Assembly: GCF_036384435.1 (NCBI RefSeq)
Contig: NZ_DASVMI010000157.1
Coordinates: 51,165-115,164, forward strand
Origin: GSA-30 sp036384435
GTDB taxonomy: Bacteria; Pseudomonadota; Gammaproteobacteria; Xanthomonadales; Rhodanobacteraceae
Direction of reading: 5' to 3'
DNA length: 64,000 nt
Part shown: one piece after another, positions 1 through 9,538 of the stretch
Layout: every line of letters starts with the position of its first letter
Numbering within the stretch: the stretch's first letter is position 1
The notes under the pieces: model-generated
What the model saw: only the letters and a program-made list of their open reading frames with translations
Told to the model about the DNA's origin: nothing
Databases searched by the model: none
Made by a program: the position numbers and the translations under genes

Positions 1-1
1 C

Positions 2-1078
2 CAGGACCGGCATGTCGGCGATCCGAACTGGCGCACCCAGATCAAGCAAAAGCCGGGCGACACGACTGAGTACATCCAGCAGCCGGCGCGTGGGCCGCAT
101 GCGTACGAGGCAAGCTTTCGCGCCGGGGGTGGCATGGCAATCGCCGCGCTGGCCCTGGCCAGCCGGATGGATGCCGAGGGCGATTTCAGCCGCAAGGATT
201 ACCTGCGCGCCGCCGAGGATGCCTACCGCTTTCTGGACGCGCACAATGGCGAGCTGACCAATGACGGCAAGGACAACATCATCGACGACTACTGCGCCTT
301 GCTGGCAGCGGTGGAGCTGTATCGCGCGACCCAGGATGCGTCATGGCGCAAGGCGGCGGATGGGCGTGCAGACAAGTTGATGGCGCGACTGGTCGATCAT
401 GGCGGTTACCACGATTACTGGCGTGCCGACGATGGCGTGCGTCCGTTCTTCCATCCCTCCGATGCCGGCCTGCCAGTGGTGGCACTGGTCGAATATACTT
501 CGATCGCCGATGACTCGCGGCAGGCACGCATACGCGATGTGCTGCGTCGATCGCTGGCGTTTGAACTGCAAGCGACGGCCGATACGGCCAATCCGTTCGG
601 GTTGGCGCGTCAACTGGTGCGCGACCGGCAAGGCAAGCTGCGCGTGGCATTCTTTTTTCCGCACGACAGCGAAGCCGCTCCGTGGTGGCAGGGTGAGAAT
701 GCACGCCTGGCGTCACTGGCCGCCGCCGCGCGCATGGCGGCTCCTTTGTTCCAGGACGATGAAGCATTCCAGCATCAATTGCAGGCGTATGCCTGGAATC
801 AGCTTCACTGGATTCTCGGTCGCAATCCGTTCGACACCAGCATGCTGATGGCCAGCGGCCACAACAATGCGCCATACATGTTCTTCGACAGCTACCAGTA
901 CACCAATGCGCCAGGTGCCATCATCAATGGCATCACCAGTGGCCTGGATGACGAGAAAGGTATTGCTTTCGACCTGGGCTATGCTCAGACCGGCAAGGAC
1001 GACGACTGGCGCTGGACCGAACAGTGGCTGCCTCACGATGCCTGGTATCTGCTGGCTGTGAGCTTGCCCCGACCGTAA
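2..1078 (+). CDS. Glycoside hydrolase family 9 enzyme, 5' end outside window
   Basis: The reading frame is open from the first bases, so the N-terminus lies upstream of the window. The visible 358 residues are the C-terminal part of a GH9 (alpha/alpha)6 barrel. The LGRNPFDTSMLMASG segment and the closing TEQWLPHDAWYLLAVSL segment match the GH9 C-terminus, where the general-acid Glu sits in the TEQWLPH-type motif. The stop is 23 nt before a GH20 hexosaminidase gene, followed by NagX. In that setting GH9 members are usually exo-glucosaminidases or oligosaccharide-cleaving enzymes in chitin/chitosan breakdown rather than true cellulases. The family call is firm; the substrate is inferred from neighbours only. 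Confidence 0.82.
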   Translation, partial: QDRHVGDPNWRTQIKQKPGDTTEYIQQPARGPHAYEASFRAGGGMAIAALALASRMDAEGDFSRKDYLRAAEDAYRFLDAHNGELTNDGKDNIIDDYCALLAAVELYRATQDASWRKAADGRADKLMARLVDHGGYHDYWRADDGVRPFFHPSDAGLPVVALVEYTSIADDSRQARIRDVLRRSLAFELQATADTANPFGLARQLVRDRQGKLRVAFFFPHDSEAAPWWQGENARLASLAAAARMAAPLFQDDEAFQHQLQAYAWNQLHWILGRNPFDTSMLMASGHNNAPYMFFDSYQYTNAPGAIINGITSGLDDEKGIAFDLGYAQTGKDDDWRWTEQWLPHDAWYLLAVSLPRP

Positions 1079-1101
1079 TGGATGACCTCAAGAGAGCGAC
1101 G

Positions 1102-3414
1102 ATGAAGACGAAGCGATACGCCTTGTACCTGGCCCTCCTGACCGTCACTATGGGGGCGCACGCCGCCGGTCATGGTGCATCGGCCCCCTTGGACCTGATT
1201 CCGATGCCCGCCAAGGTGGCGCCCGCCCAAGGGAACTTCACCGTGGATGCGCATACGCCGGTGATTGCGGCCAAGGCAGACGCTGGGGCCAAGCACGCTG
1301 CCGATTACCTCGTGGCGCAACTGGCGCAAGCCCACGGTCCCAAGCTTGCCGTACGCGACGACGCGCCGGCCGACGCGTCGATTGTCTTCGTGCACGACGA
1401 AAAAGCAGTGGTCGATCATCCGGAAGGCTATGTGCTCGATGTCGCCGCGCATGGCGTGCGCGTCAGTGCGCGCACCGATGCGGGTCTGTTCTACGGCGCG
1501 GTGACGCTATGGCAACTGCTGACGGCAAAGCCGGGCGCGACCACGGTATCCTTGGCTGCCGTGCACATCGAGGATCAGCCGCGTTTCACCTGGCGCGGGT
1601 TCATGCTCGATTCGGTACGTCATTTCCAGAGCACCGGCGAAGTGCGCACGATCATCGACCAGATGGCGCTGCACAAGCTCAACGTGCTGCATTGGCATCT
1701 CACCGATGACCAGGGCTGGCGTATCGAGATCAAGCGCTATCCCGAGCTCACGCGCATCGGTGCCTGGCGTACGCCACCGGGTGCCGGCGAGCATGGAGAG
1801 CCCAAGCAGTACGGCGGCTTCTACACCCAGGATGACATCCGCCAGATGGTGGCCTATGCCGCCGAGCGCCACATCACCATCGTGCCCGAGCTGGACTTGC
1901 CCGGCCATGCGCAGGCGGCGGTGGCCTCGTATCCAGAGCTTGGTGTCACCGGCAAGCGGCCAGCAGTCTCCGTCGACTGGGGCGTCAACCCGTATCTGTT
2001 CAATACCGACGAGCACACCCTGCATGTGCTGGAGGGTGTGCTTGACGAGATCATGGCGCTGTTCCCGTCGCAATACATCCATGTGGGAGGCGACGAGGCC
2101 ATCAAGGATCAATGGCAGGCGTCGCCCGCTGTGCAGGCGCAGATGAAATCGCTGGGCATCAAGAACGAAGATGCGATGCAGAGCTGGATGATCGAACACT
2201 TCGGCAAATACCTGGCCGCGCACGGTCGCCGGCTGATCGGCTGGGACGAGATTCTCGAGGGTGGCGTGCCGCCGAGCGCGACGGTCATGTCCTGGCGTGG
2301 CACCAAGGGTGCGGTGGCCGCCGCGCGACAAGGCCACGATGTCGTGTTGTCGCCGGCCCCGGACCTGTACTTCGACAGCGTGCAAAGCAAGCGCGACGAC
2401 GAATACTCCGGCCGCCTGCCCGCGATGGACCTGGCACACATCTACGCCTATGAGGCGATCCCCAAGGAACTCGATGCCGCGCAGGCCAGGCATGTGCTTG
2501 GCTTGCAGGCCAATTTGTGGACCGAGCACCTGCCGACCATCAAGCACGTCCAGCACGCCATTTTTCCGCGCCTGGATGCCATCGCCGAGACCGCATGGTC
2601 GCCCAAGGCAGCGCGCAACTGGAACAGTTTCCTGATGCGTTTGCCTGCCCAGTTCGAGCGCTATCGCGGCGCCGGCGTGGAGGTCGCCGACAGTGCCTTC
2701 GCGCCGTCTTTTGAGGTGGATCGCCAGGCCGCACTCACCAGCGGCAAGGCGGTGATCAGCCTGGATAACCAGGCGCATTCAGGAGTGATTCGCTACACCC
2801 TGGATGGCAGCGTGCCAGGGGCCACCTCGGCGGTCTATACCAAGCCCTTGACCGTCGGGTTGCCGACAACCGTGCGCGCGGCGACGTTTGCCGCCGATGG
2901 CATCGTGCTGGCAGCTCCGCGCATGCATGTCTTCGACCGCTACACGCTGGCGAGCCGGGACAGCGGCGAACTGACCAATTGCCCCGGCAGTGACTTCACC
3001 TTGCGCTTGCAGCCAACCGCCGATGCCATCTCGGTCGAGCCGACCTACAACGTCAACGTGTTCGATGCATGTCGCATGTACCGTGGCGCGCATCTGGACG
3101 GCGTGCAGTCGATCAGCGTTGACGTGGCGCGTCTGCCACGCAACTACGCTCTGGCGCACGATGCCAAGCTGGTCAAGTCCCATCCAGGGACCACGCCGCA
3201 CGGCGAACTGGTGGTTCGCCAGGACCGATGCGATGGCACCGTTCTGGCTACCTTGCCGTTGCCGGCACCGGAAGGCTCACTCAACTTCAATCTCAAGGGC
3301 GCCATGAAGGCCGCCAACGGCAATCACGATCTTTGCCTGGTATTTACCTCGCCGATCGACGGGCCTTTGTATGCCATCGGCCAGGCATCGCTGCGCCACG
3401 AGCGCGCGCCATGA
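1102..3414 (+). CDS. Beta-N-acetylhexosaminidase, glycoside hydrolase family 20
   Basis: A 770-residue exported enzyme that removes terminal GlcNAc/GalNAc from chito-oligosaccharides or glycans. The start at 1102 was chosen because it gives a clean signal peptide (MKTKRYALYLALLTVTMGAHAA) after an AGAG ribosome site; the longer frame has none. A GH20b N-terminal domain is followed by the catalytic barrel (about residues 155-500) with HWHLTDDQGWR and the catalytic Asp-Glu pair in HVGGDEA (H327, D331, E332). The C-terminal 200 residues look like beta-sandwich accessory domains. The stop overlaps the start of the next gene (ATGA), indicating translational coupling with NagX. Probably periplasmic or outer-membrane associated. 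Confidence 0.93.
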   Translation: MKTKRYALYLALLTVTMGAHAAGHGASAPLDLIPMPAKVAPAQGNFTVDAHTPVIAAKADAGAKHAADYLVAQLAQAHGPKLAVRDDAPADASIVFVHDEKAVVDHPEGYVLDVAAHGVRVSARTDAGLFYGAVTLWQLLTAKPGATTVSLAAVHIEDQPRFTWRGFMLDSVRHFQSTGEVRTIIDQMALHKLNVLHWHLTDDQGWRIEIKRYPELTRIGAWRTPPGAGEHGEPKQYGGFYTQDDIRQMVAYAAERHITIVPELDLPGHAQAAVASYPELGVTGKRPAVSVDWGVNPYLFNTDEHTLHVLEGVLDEIMALFPSQYIHVGGDEAIKDQWQASPAVQAQMKSLGIKNEDAMQSWMIEHFGKYLAAHGRRLIGWDEILEGGVPPSATVMSWRGTKGAVAAARQGHDVVLSPAPDLYFDSVQSKRDDEYSGRLPAMDLAHIYAYEAIPKELDAAQARHVLGLQANLWTEHLPTIKHVQHAIFPRLDAIAETAWSPKAARNWNSFLMRLPAQFERYRGAGVEVADSAFAPSFEVDRQAALTSGKAVISLDNQAHSGVIRYTLDGSVPGATSAVYTKPLTVGLPTTVRAATFAADGIVLAAPRMHVFDRYTLASRDSGELTNCPGSDFTLRLQPTADAISVEPTYNVNVFDACRMYRGAHLDGVQSISVDVARLPRNYALAHDAKLVKSHPGTTPHGELVVRQDRCDGTVLATLPLPAPEGSLNFNLKGAMKAANGNHDLCLVFTSPIDGPLYAIGQASLRHERAP

Positions 3415-4484
3415 ATCCATCGCCGCGCCGGCTGGCTTCCGTCGATGCATTGCGCGGTTGCACCGTCGCGGCGATGCTGCTGGTCAATGATCCCGGTGAC
3501 TGGGACCATGTCTACTGGCCGCTGGAACACGCGACGTGGCATGGCTGCACACCGACGGACCTGATCTTTCCGTTCTTCCTGTTCATCGTGGGTGTGTCGT
3601 CGGCGTTGGCGATTGAACCTCGGGTCGCTAGCGGTGCCGATCGCGGCGCCCTGCTGCGCACGGCGATGTGGCGTGCGCTGAAGATCCTGGCCCTGGGTGT
3701 TGTGATCAATGTGCTGGCCTGGTGGATCATGCCCGGTGCGCATCTGCGCTTCCCTGGGGTATTGCAGCGTATCGGCCTGTGCTTTGCCGGTACGGCGGCG
3801 TTTGCCATCTATACCAAGCCACGCACGCAGTGGGCGGCGATCGGGGCGATCCTGCTTGGGTATTGGGCAATCCTCTTGGCGGGGGGCTCGTTCGATCCCT
3901 GGATCAATATCGTCAGTCGCTCGGATACGGCCCTGTTCGGGCGCTTCGTCTACGTGATCGATCCGGCCACCGGCCGAGGCCACGATCCGGAAGGCTTGCT
4001 CGCCTCGTTGCCGTCGTTGGCCACCTGCTTGATTGGCCTGTGTATCGGTCGCTGGTTGCGGGATGGGCGCCTGGGCGTGGTGTGGGCAGCCGGCATGGCG
4101 TGCGTATTGCTCGGTGCGGCGTGGGCGTTGGTATTTCCGCTCAACAAGAATCTGTGGACGTCCTCGTTCGTGCTGTGGTGTGCAGGATGGGCAGCGTTAT
4201 TGCTGGCGCTGTTTCATCGCTTGGTAGACCGGCGCGGTTGGCCTGCCTTTGGGCGACGTTTCGGCATCAACGCGGTCGCCGCCTATGCGGGTTCCGAGTT
4301 GATGCAGATCCTGCTGCCGGGATTGGGTTTGCAGGATCCTATTTACACGCATGCGTTTTCCGGCTGGATCACGCCCATGGCAGGGCCATACGTAGCGTCG
4401 CTGGCATTTGCCGTGGTGTTTGTTGCAGTGTGGTGGCTGATCGTATACGCGATGGACCGCCGTCGTTGGTACGTCAAGCTTTAG
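3411..4484 (+). CDS. nagX: NagX-like heparan-alpha-glucosaminide N-acetyltransferase family membrane protein
   Basis: A 357-residue polytopic inner-membrane protein whose start overlaps the GH20 stop. The N-terminus RLASVDALRGCTVAAMLLVN and the following GCTPTDLIFPFFLFIVG segment are the hallmark of the HGSNAT/DUF1624-DUF5009 acyltransferase family, with about ten hydrophobic segments. In xanthomonads the same family, called NagX, sits in GlcNAc-utilisation loci. Two roles are plausible: trans-membrane N-acetylation of glucosamine, or participation in amino-sugar uptake. The operon context (GH9-GH20-NagX) supports a role in chitin-derived sugars; the biochemical activity is not shown by sequence alone. 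Confidence 0.85.
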   Translation: MNPSPRRLASVDALRGCTVAAMLLVNDPGDWDHVYWPLEHATWHGCTPTDLIFPFFLFIVGVSSALAIEPRVASGADRGALLRTAMWRALKILALGVVINVLAWWIMPGAHLRFPGVLQRIGLCFAGTAAFAIYTKPRTQWAAIGAILLGYWAILLAGGSFDPWINIVSRSDTALFGRFVYVIDPATGRGHDPEGLLASLPSLATCLIGLCIGRWLRDGRLGVVWAAGMACVLLGAAWALVFPLNKNLWTSSFVLWCAGWAALLLALFHRLVDRRGWPAFGRRFGINAVAAYAGSELMQILLPGLGLQDPIYTHAFSGWITPMAGPYVASLAFAVVFVAVWWLIVYAMDRRRWYVKL

Positions 4485-4547
4485 TAATTTCTTGCGGTGC
4501 CTGAGCTATGATCGAGCGCTCCCTGGTGCGGTCGTTGCAGGATACCC

Positions 4548-6263
4548 ATGCGTTTTCGTTGCAGTTTTGCCTTGAGCTCCATGTTGCTTGCCGGCTGCAC
4601 CAGCCAGGCGATACAGCCACCGGCCCACACGACCCAGGTCGACGTACCTTCCATCCAGCGTCCCGCAGGAGAGACGCCGCAATGGTGGTTTCGCCATGGC
4701 GCCGCAGAAGCGGCGCGAGCCAACGGCGGAGCAGGCCATACGCAGAAGGCGAAGAACGTCATCGTGTTCCTGGGCGATGGCATGGGTGTGACCACCATCG
4801 CCGCGGCGCATGTCTATGCCGGCCAGCGCAAGGGCGTGGATGGTGAAAGCTATCGGTTGAGTTTCGAGAAGTTCCCGTACAGTGCGTTGAGCCGCACCTA
4901 TGAGACCGACCAGCAGACTCCCGACTCGGCCGGCACCATGACCGCGATCATGACGGGTGTGAAGACACGCGCGGGTTTCATCGGCATTTCGCAAGTGCCC
5001 GTTCGCCAGGATTGTGCAGCCAGCAAGGGGCAGGAACTGGTCACGATGCTGGAGCTAGCATCGGCAGCGGGCATGAGCACCGGAGCCGTCACCACCACGC
5101 GTATCACGCATGCCACACCCGCGGCGACCTACGGACACTTGCCCGAACGCAACTGGGAGGTCGATACCGGTCTCACAGCCGCCGCCAGGACGGCCGGCTG
5201 CAAGGACTTTGCCGCGCAGCTGGTGGATTTTCCGCAGCGTGCGGGGCTCACCGTGGCCTTGGGCGGGGGCCGTACCGAATTCATGCCGGCCGCTCAGGTC
5301 GACCCCGAGTACCACGACAAGCATGGCCAACGTGCCGATGGGCGTGACCTGATTGCCGAGTGGAAGCGCCAGCATCCCCAGGGTGCGTATGTGTGGAACC
5401 TGGACCAGCTCCAGGCGCTGGATCTGTCACATACGCCGCAGTTGTTCGGTTTGTTCGAGCCTTCGCATATGCATTACGAACACGAGCGCGCCCAGGATCG
5501 CGCCGGTGAGCCAAGCCTGGCGCAGATGACCGCCAGCGCCATCGAGGTGCTCAAACAAAATCCGAAAGGCTTTTTCCTGATGGTGGAGGGCGGTCGCATC
5601 GATCATGCCCTGCACGCCGGCAATGCCTACCGTGCCCTGGACGAAACCGTGGCCATGGCCGATGCCGTGCAGGCTGCACTCGACCATACCGACCCGGCCG
5701 ATACGCTGATCGTGGTCACCGCCGATCATAGTCATACGCTCACGTTTGCCGGCTACCCAAGGCGTGGCAACGACATGCTTGGCCTGGTGTCGGGTGTGAC
5801 CGACAGCTACGACGAAAAAGGCAGCCCGGGTCCCGCGCTTGACGCGGCCGGCAAGCCTTACACGACATTGGGTTTCGCCAATGGTGCGGGCTATGTCGGC
5901 GCCAGCGACATTCAGCCGGAGGGCAGCAAGCACTTTCCTCACGAGCCCGGGCAATTCAAGGCCGCCACCATGGGCCGCCCAGACCTCACGACCGTGCGCA
6001 CTGACGATCCATCCTACATGCAGGAGGCAACCGTGCCACTCAAGGCCGAGACGCATGGTGGCGAAGACGTTGCGGTATTCGCGTATGGCCCAGGCGCATC
6101 GGCTTTCCATGGCGAGATCGAAGAAAACACGATTTTTCACGTGATCGTGCAGCACACCCCGGCCCTGGTACGTGAGCTGTGTGCCTTGCAGGCATGCGAT
6201 GCGCAGGGCTTGCCGATCAACCGACCGCTCTACAAAGACTGGATGGATTCACGCCAACGCTAG
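4548..6263 (+). CDS. Alkaline phosphatase, lipoprotein
   Basis: A 571-residue alkaline phosphatase. The N-terminus has a lipobox (MLLAGC), so the mature protein should be lipid-anchored. Metal and active-site motifs are all present: KNVIVFLGDGMG, the nucleophile in PDSAGTMTA (S127, within the D-S-A core), EGGRIDHALHAGN, TADHSHTLTFAGYP and ETHGGEDVAVFAYGPGA. It would hydrolyse phosphomonoesters outside the cytoplasm using two Zn and one Mg. It starts 63 nt after NagX on the same strand, so it may be read from the upstream promoter or from its own; no terminator is visible between them. Confidence 0.93.
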   Translation: MRFRCSFALSSMLLAGCTSQAIQPPAHTTQVDVPSIQRPAGETPQWWFRHGAAEAARANGGAGHTQKAKNVIVFLGDGMGVTTIAAAHVYAGQRKGVDGESYRLSFEKFPYSALSRTYETDQQTPDSAGTMTAIMTGVKTRAGFIGISQVPVRQDCAASKGQELVTMLELASAAGMSTGAVTTTRITHATPAATYGHLPERNWEVDTGLTAAARTAGCKDFAAQLVDFPQRAGLTVALGGGRTEFMPAAQVDPEYHDKHGQRADGRDLIAEWKRQHPQGAYVWNLDQLQALDLSHTPQLFGLFEPSHMHYEHERAQDRAGEPSLAQMTASAIEVLKQNPKGFFLMVEGGRIDHALHAGNAYRALDETVAMADAVQAALDHTDPADTLIVVTADHSHTLTFAGYPRRGNDMLGLVSGVTDSYDEKGSPGPALDAAGKPYTTLGFANGAGYVGASDIQPEGSKHFPHEPGQFKAATMGRPDLTTVRTDDPSYMQEATVPLKAETHGGEDVAVFAYGPGASAFHGEIEENTIFHVIVQHTPALVRELCALQACDAQGLPINRPLYKDWMDSRQR

Positions 6264-6471
6264 TGCACGCGCCTGTTGTCACGGTCATGCGTTAGATATC
6301 CCTGGTCGAACCTCCGGCAACGTGATCCACAGATACGCTGCTTTTCAAGCAAGATGCCTATTGGCTTACCACCGCGATCATGCCTCGTTGCGGGAAGCTG
6401 GATCACCACGGCGTCGCGATCTGGATCGCATCGACGCTGAACGGACGATACGGCTAAACGCAGGAGGCGAC
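6264..6471. other. Intergenic gap, alkaline phosphatase to toxin-like gene
   Basis: The frame of the next gene is open right through this gap and into the phosphatase gene, but the translation here resembles nothing and lacks a ribosome site. The first credible start is the GTG at 6472 after AGGAGG. The promoter of the toxin-like gene is probably in this stretch; I could not pick a convincing -35/-10 pair. Confidence 0.4.
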
Positions 6472-9393
6472 GTGAAAATCCCCGGTTCGATCAATTCAAT
6501 GACGTGGCTGTGCTCGTCCGGTAAGACCCGGCTGACACTCAAGTTCGAGGCCCAGGTCCGGGTGGCGTCGCGCAAATTCGGCATGGACAGCGCTGCCCTC
6601 CGGCGTGATCAACGCGCCATCAATGACAGTCCCGTGGCCGCCAACGAGACCGTGTCGCCAGTCGGTGGCTTTGATGTGTTACCCCTGGCAAGCCCCCAAG
6701 GGGCCGCGCAAGTGCTGCGTATGCAATCGAACATGGCCTTGGCGCCACCGGATGCGCGAGCGGTGGCTAGGGAAATGATCATGCAGCGCCTGGGCGTCGA
6801 CGGCGACAAGCAAATCGTTGCGCATTTCAAGGATGCCCAGGCCCGTGCCGAAGGCAAGCCAGATACCACGATGACCCTTACAGAGGCGGTCATGCAAGGT
6901 TTTTCCGCGCAGCAGGGGCACGGTGCCGGATGGGCGCTGGCAGACGGTATTGGAGGGGTGCTGGGAGGAGGGGCCAGCCCATCGCCAGGCCAGACCGTCG
7001 ATGGTTTGATCCAAGGCCAGAGCCCCCTGGATATCGGCAAGAAAGTGGGTGAATTTATCTTCAGCCGTACCGCGATCGGCTGGATTTACAACACGGTCTT
7101 TGCACCCGGAAACGTGGTGGAAACCACCCGCGAGGATCTGCGCAACCTGGACGATGCCTTTGGTATTTTCCAGGCGAATGAAAAAGGCTTTCTGCCGGGA
7201 AATCAGACCCTGCGGCCCGATGGGGATGTGCTGCTACCGTCGGTGGCGGAGAGCTACTTCGAGGGCGGTTCCTTCGAACAGCTGCCTTACATCAAAAACC
7301 TCGACAGCCAGATCGCTAGCTACTGGTCCATGCATGGCAAGGAGTGGCCCGTGCTTGCGCGCTATGCGTTTGCCGCCCATGCGCGTGTTGCTCGCGACAA
7401 GGGAGAACTCGATCCTTCGCAGTACCGGATGGTGATGAAGGCGGCGGCACCCGCGATACCGCTGGAAGGCCCGGTGACATTGGCGCAGTTGAGTACATCT
7501 TCGCCCCCTGACACTTCAGTGCATGTCGAAAGATTTGGCTTCAGCGACAGCGCGGGCAACCGGGTGGCGTTGACCAACGTGTTGCGTTTCATCGAACCTC
7601 AGGGTGGCCAGACGCTTTATATCGCTGGTGGTGAACCGCGCTTCGTGTCCTTTGCCGATGCCGGTCATATGCAGCAATGGATGTCGGAACAGCTCGGCAC
7701 GCCATCTGGCCGCGCGCAATGGGCTGCGCGCTTTCCGGCCGACGTTCGCCTGGACACGGGACCTGACGGAGCCGCAGCCATCATCCAGGCAGTCGCCCAG
7801 GGGGACGGGGGCGCGCAAAGTCGCATATCCGGGCAAACACTGTCCAAGGACCGGGACGTGTTCGTGGACATGTTCGAGCATGCGCGTGAGCAATCCATCC
7901 GGGACGCCAAAACGCACACCCGTTCGGCCTGGGAAATTTGGCGCGATAAGATCGACCGGATATCCATAGCCTTCGGGGACCTCGCGCCGCTGGTGCAGCT
8001 GAGTACGGGAGCCGACCGTGCCGTCAACGGCGACGACAAGCAGGAGCGTCATAAGGGTAAAGTCCAGATTGGCGACGGCCTGTTGGCCATCGGCGCCTTG
8101 GGGCTGGGTATGCTCCATAGCTCCGGCAAAGGTCAGGTGCCGCGAGCGTCGGAAGAGTTGGCCCAGGAAGCGGGCGGCGGCGAGCAGCCGGGTGGCGAAG
8201 TGATAGAAGTCGAACCGGCTGCCGTCACCGATTCTTCTGCCACCGACTTTCCCGCGCGCCCCGCGCTGCCGGGCCGAACTATTCATGTGCCCACCGACGG
8301 CGTCGATGGCGTTTACATAGATCGTGCCCATCCCACGATCCAGTGGAACAATAGCATCCTGAACGTCGTCTACGATGTCGCTGAAAAGGCCTGGAAAGAG
8401 CGGAGTGGCAGCCTTTACCTGTGGCGAGACCGTACCGGTGAATGGCAACGCGGCAGCCTCGATGAACTTCGTAATGCGCCGGACAAAATGGAGTCCAACT
8501 ACGGCATGATGCTTGAACTGAGGTCCTTGCCGGCCTTGCGCGCTTCTGCCGAACTCCAGCCGATACCTCAGCAGATACACTCGATCTGGCTTGGCTCGAA
8601 ACTTCCTGAGCATCTGGCCAGGAACATCATCGACAACGCGCACAACAGTCCCAGCATGGAACATGTTATCCACGTCGATGTCGACGGCCCTGAAGCCTTG
8701 CAATCCATCAAGGACGCGTTCAAAGATGGTCCTTCAAACATCAAGGTCAGTGTCTTACGCGAAGAGCCATTCTTCAATGAGTTCATGCAAAGCAAGGCGG
8801 GCAAGATCTTTGACCATTTCCGTTCGAAGAATCACGTCAACTATGCTGCCGCATCAGATGCGCTTCGCTACTGTTTAATTGATCGCTACGGTGGTATTTA
8901 CATGGATACCGACGACACGATTACGTCACGGCTTCCTTCGACACCGTTGATGGCAGCCCCAGGAGAGATTCTGGCCAACTCTCCTGTTCAGCATGGCCTC
9001 TCCGGCCTGAAAGGTCTCAATACCAGTCATTTTGCCAGCCTTCCGGATAATCCAATCTTGAAGGAAGTCATCGAAAAAATGGCAACCCGTTTTGAGGTTA
9101 ATCGCGAATATTTCGACAGTAAGCGACCGATGCATTCAGATGTTGACGCATTTCCAGAGTATGTCAAAAAGGTCTTCGAAACCACTGGGCCTATTCTTTT
9201 CAACGACATCCTGTCACGCCACGATCCCGCTTATAATGAGTTGGCAAAGGGAGGGCCGCTTCGCCTGGATATCATGCAACCTCCAGCCGAATATATGTCT
9301 CAGATGAAGGCAGTCGAGGAGCACCTTTTCCCGTTCATGGATCGATATCCGATCTCCATGGGAGGCGAGCACTCCTGGGAGACGACGCGCTGA
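6472..9393 (+). CDS. Large toxin/effector-like protein: dermonecrotic-toxin-type region plus C-terminal TcdA/TcdB-like glycosyltransferase
   Basis: A 973-residue protein with no signal peptide. The GTG start was chosen for its strong AGGAGG site 4 nt upstream. Residues about 280-460 contain a segment (KEWPVLARYAFAAHARVAR, then GELDPSQYRMVMKAA and an LYIAGG stretch) that resembles the DUF6543 dermonecrotic-toxin region of large pseudomonad toxins. A glycine/alanine-rich hydrophobic segment lies near 534-550. Residues about 690-973 form a GT-A glycosyltransferase: IPQQIHSIWLG, ALRYCLIDRYGGIYMDTDD (DXD at D812/D814) and a terminal HSWETTR like the SxW motif of clostridial glucosylating toxins. 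The last third is visibly less GC-rich than its neighbours, suggesting transfer. No immunity-like gene follows. Family assignment is by motif; target and secretion route are unknown. Confidence 0.72.
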   Translation: MKIPGSINSMTWLCSSGKTRLTLKFEAQVRVASRKFGMDSAALRRDQRAINDSPVAANETVSPVGGFDVLPLASPQGAAQVLRMQSNMALAPPDARAVAREMIMQRLGVDGDKQIVAHFKDAQARAEGKPDTTMTLTEAVMQGFSAQQGHGAGWALADGIGGVLGGGASPSPGQTVDGLIQGQSPLDIGKKVGEFIFSRTAIGWIYNTVFAPGNVVETTREDLRNLDDAFGIFQANEKGFLPGNQTLRPDGDVLLPSVAESYFEGGSFEQLPYIKNLDSQIASYWSMHGKEWPVLARYAFAAHARVARDKGELDPSQYRMVMKAAAPAIPLEGPVTLAQLSTSSPPDTSVHVERFGFSDSAGNRVALTNVLRFIEPQGGQTLYIAGGEPRFVSFADAGHMQQWMSEQLGTPSGRAQWAARFPADVRLDTGPDGAAAIIQAVAQGDGGAQSRISGQTLSKDRDVFVDMFEHAREQSIRDAKTHTRSAWEIWRDKIDRISIAFGDLAPLVQLSTGADRAVNGDDKQERHKGKVQIGDGLLAIGALGLGMLHSSGKGQVPRASEELAQEAGGGEQPGGEVIEVEPAAVTDSSATDFPARPALPGRTIHVPTDGVDGVYIDRAHPTIQWNNSILNVVYDVAEKAWKERSGSLYLWRDRTGEWQRGSLDELRNAPDKMESNYGMMLELRSLPALRASAELQPIPQQIHSIWLGSKLPEHLARNIIDNAHNSPSMEHVIHVDVDGPEALQSIKDAFKDGPSNIKVSVLREEPFFNEFMQSKAGKIFDHFRSKNHVNYAAASDALRYCLIDRYGGIYMDTDDTITSRLPSTPLMAAPGEILANSPVQHGLSGLKGLNTSHFASLPDNPILKEVIEKMATRFEVNREYFDSKRPMHSDVDAFPEYVKKVFETTGPILFNDILSRHDPAYNELAKGGPLRLDIMQPPAEYMSQMKAVEEHLFPFMDRYPISMGGEHSWETTR

Positions 9394-9538
9394 TCCAGAG
9401 CACATGATGGTCAACAATCTTCGCGCCAGTTGGCTCATGGCGTCGCCGGGACCATAAGCCACGCAGATTGTCCCTTGTAATCAGGCGGACCGGGCACTTG
9501 TCACGGCAACGCAAGATACGCCGGGTTACGCTGGTATC

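Noticed and set aside
6172..6471. N-terminal extension of the toxin-like gene up to 6172
   Set aside because: It would overlap the phosphatase gene by 92 nt and lacks a ribosome site; the AGGAGG-GTG at 6472 is far better.
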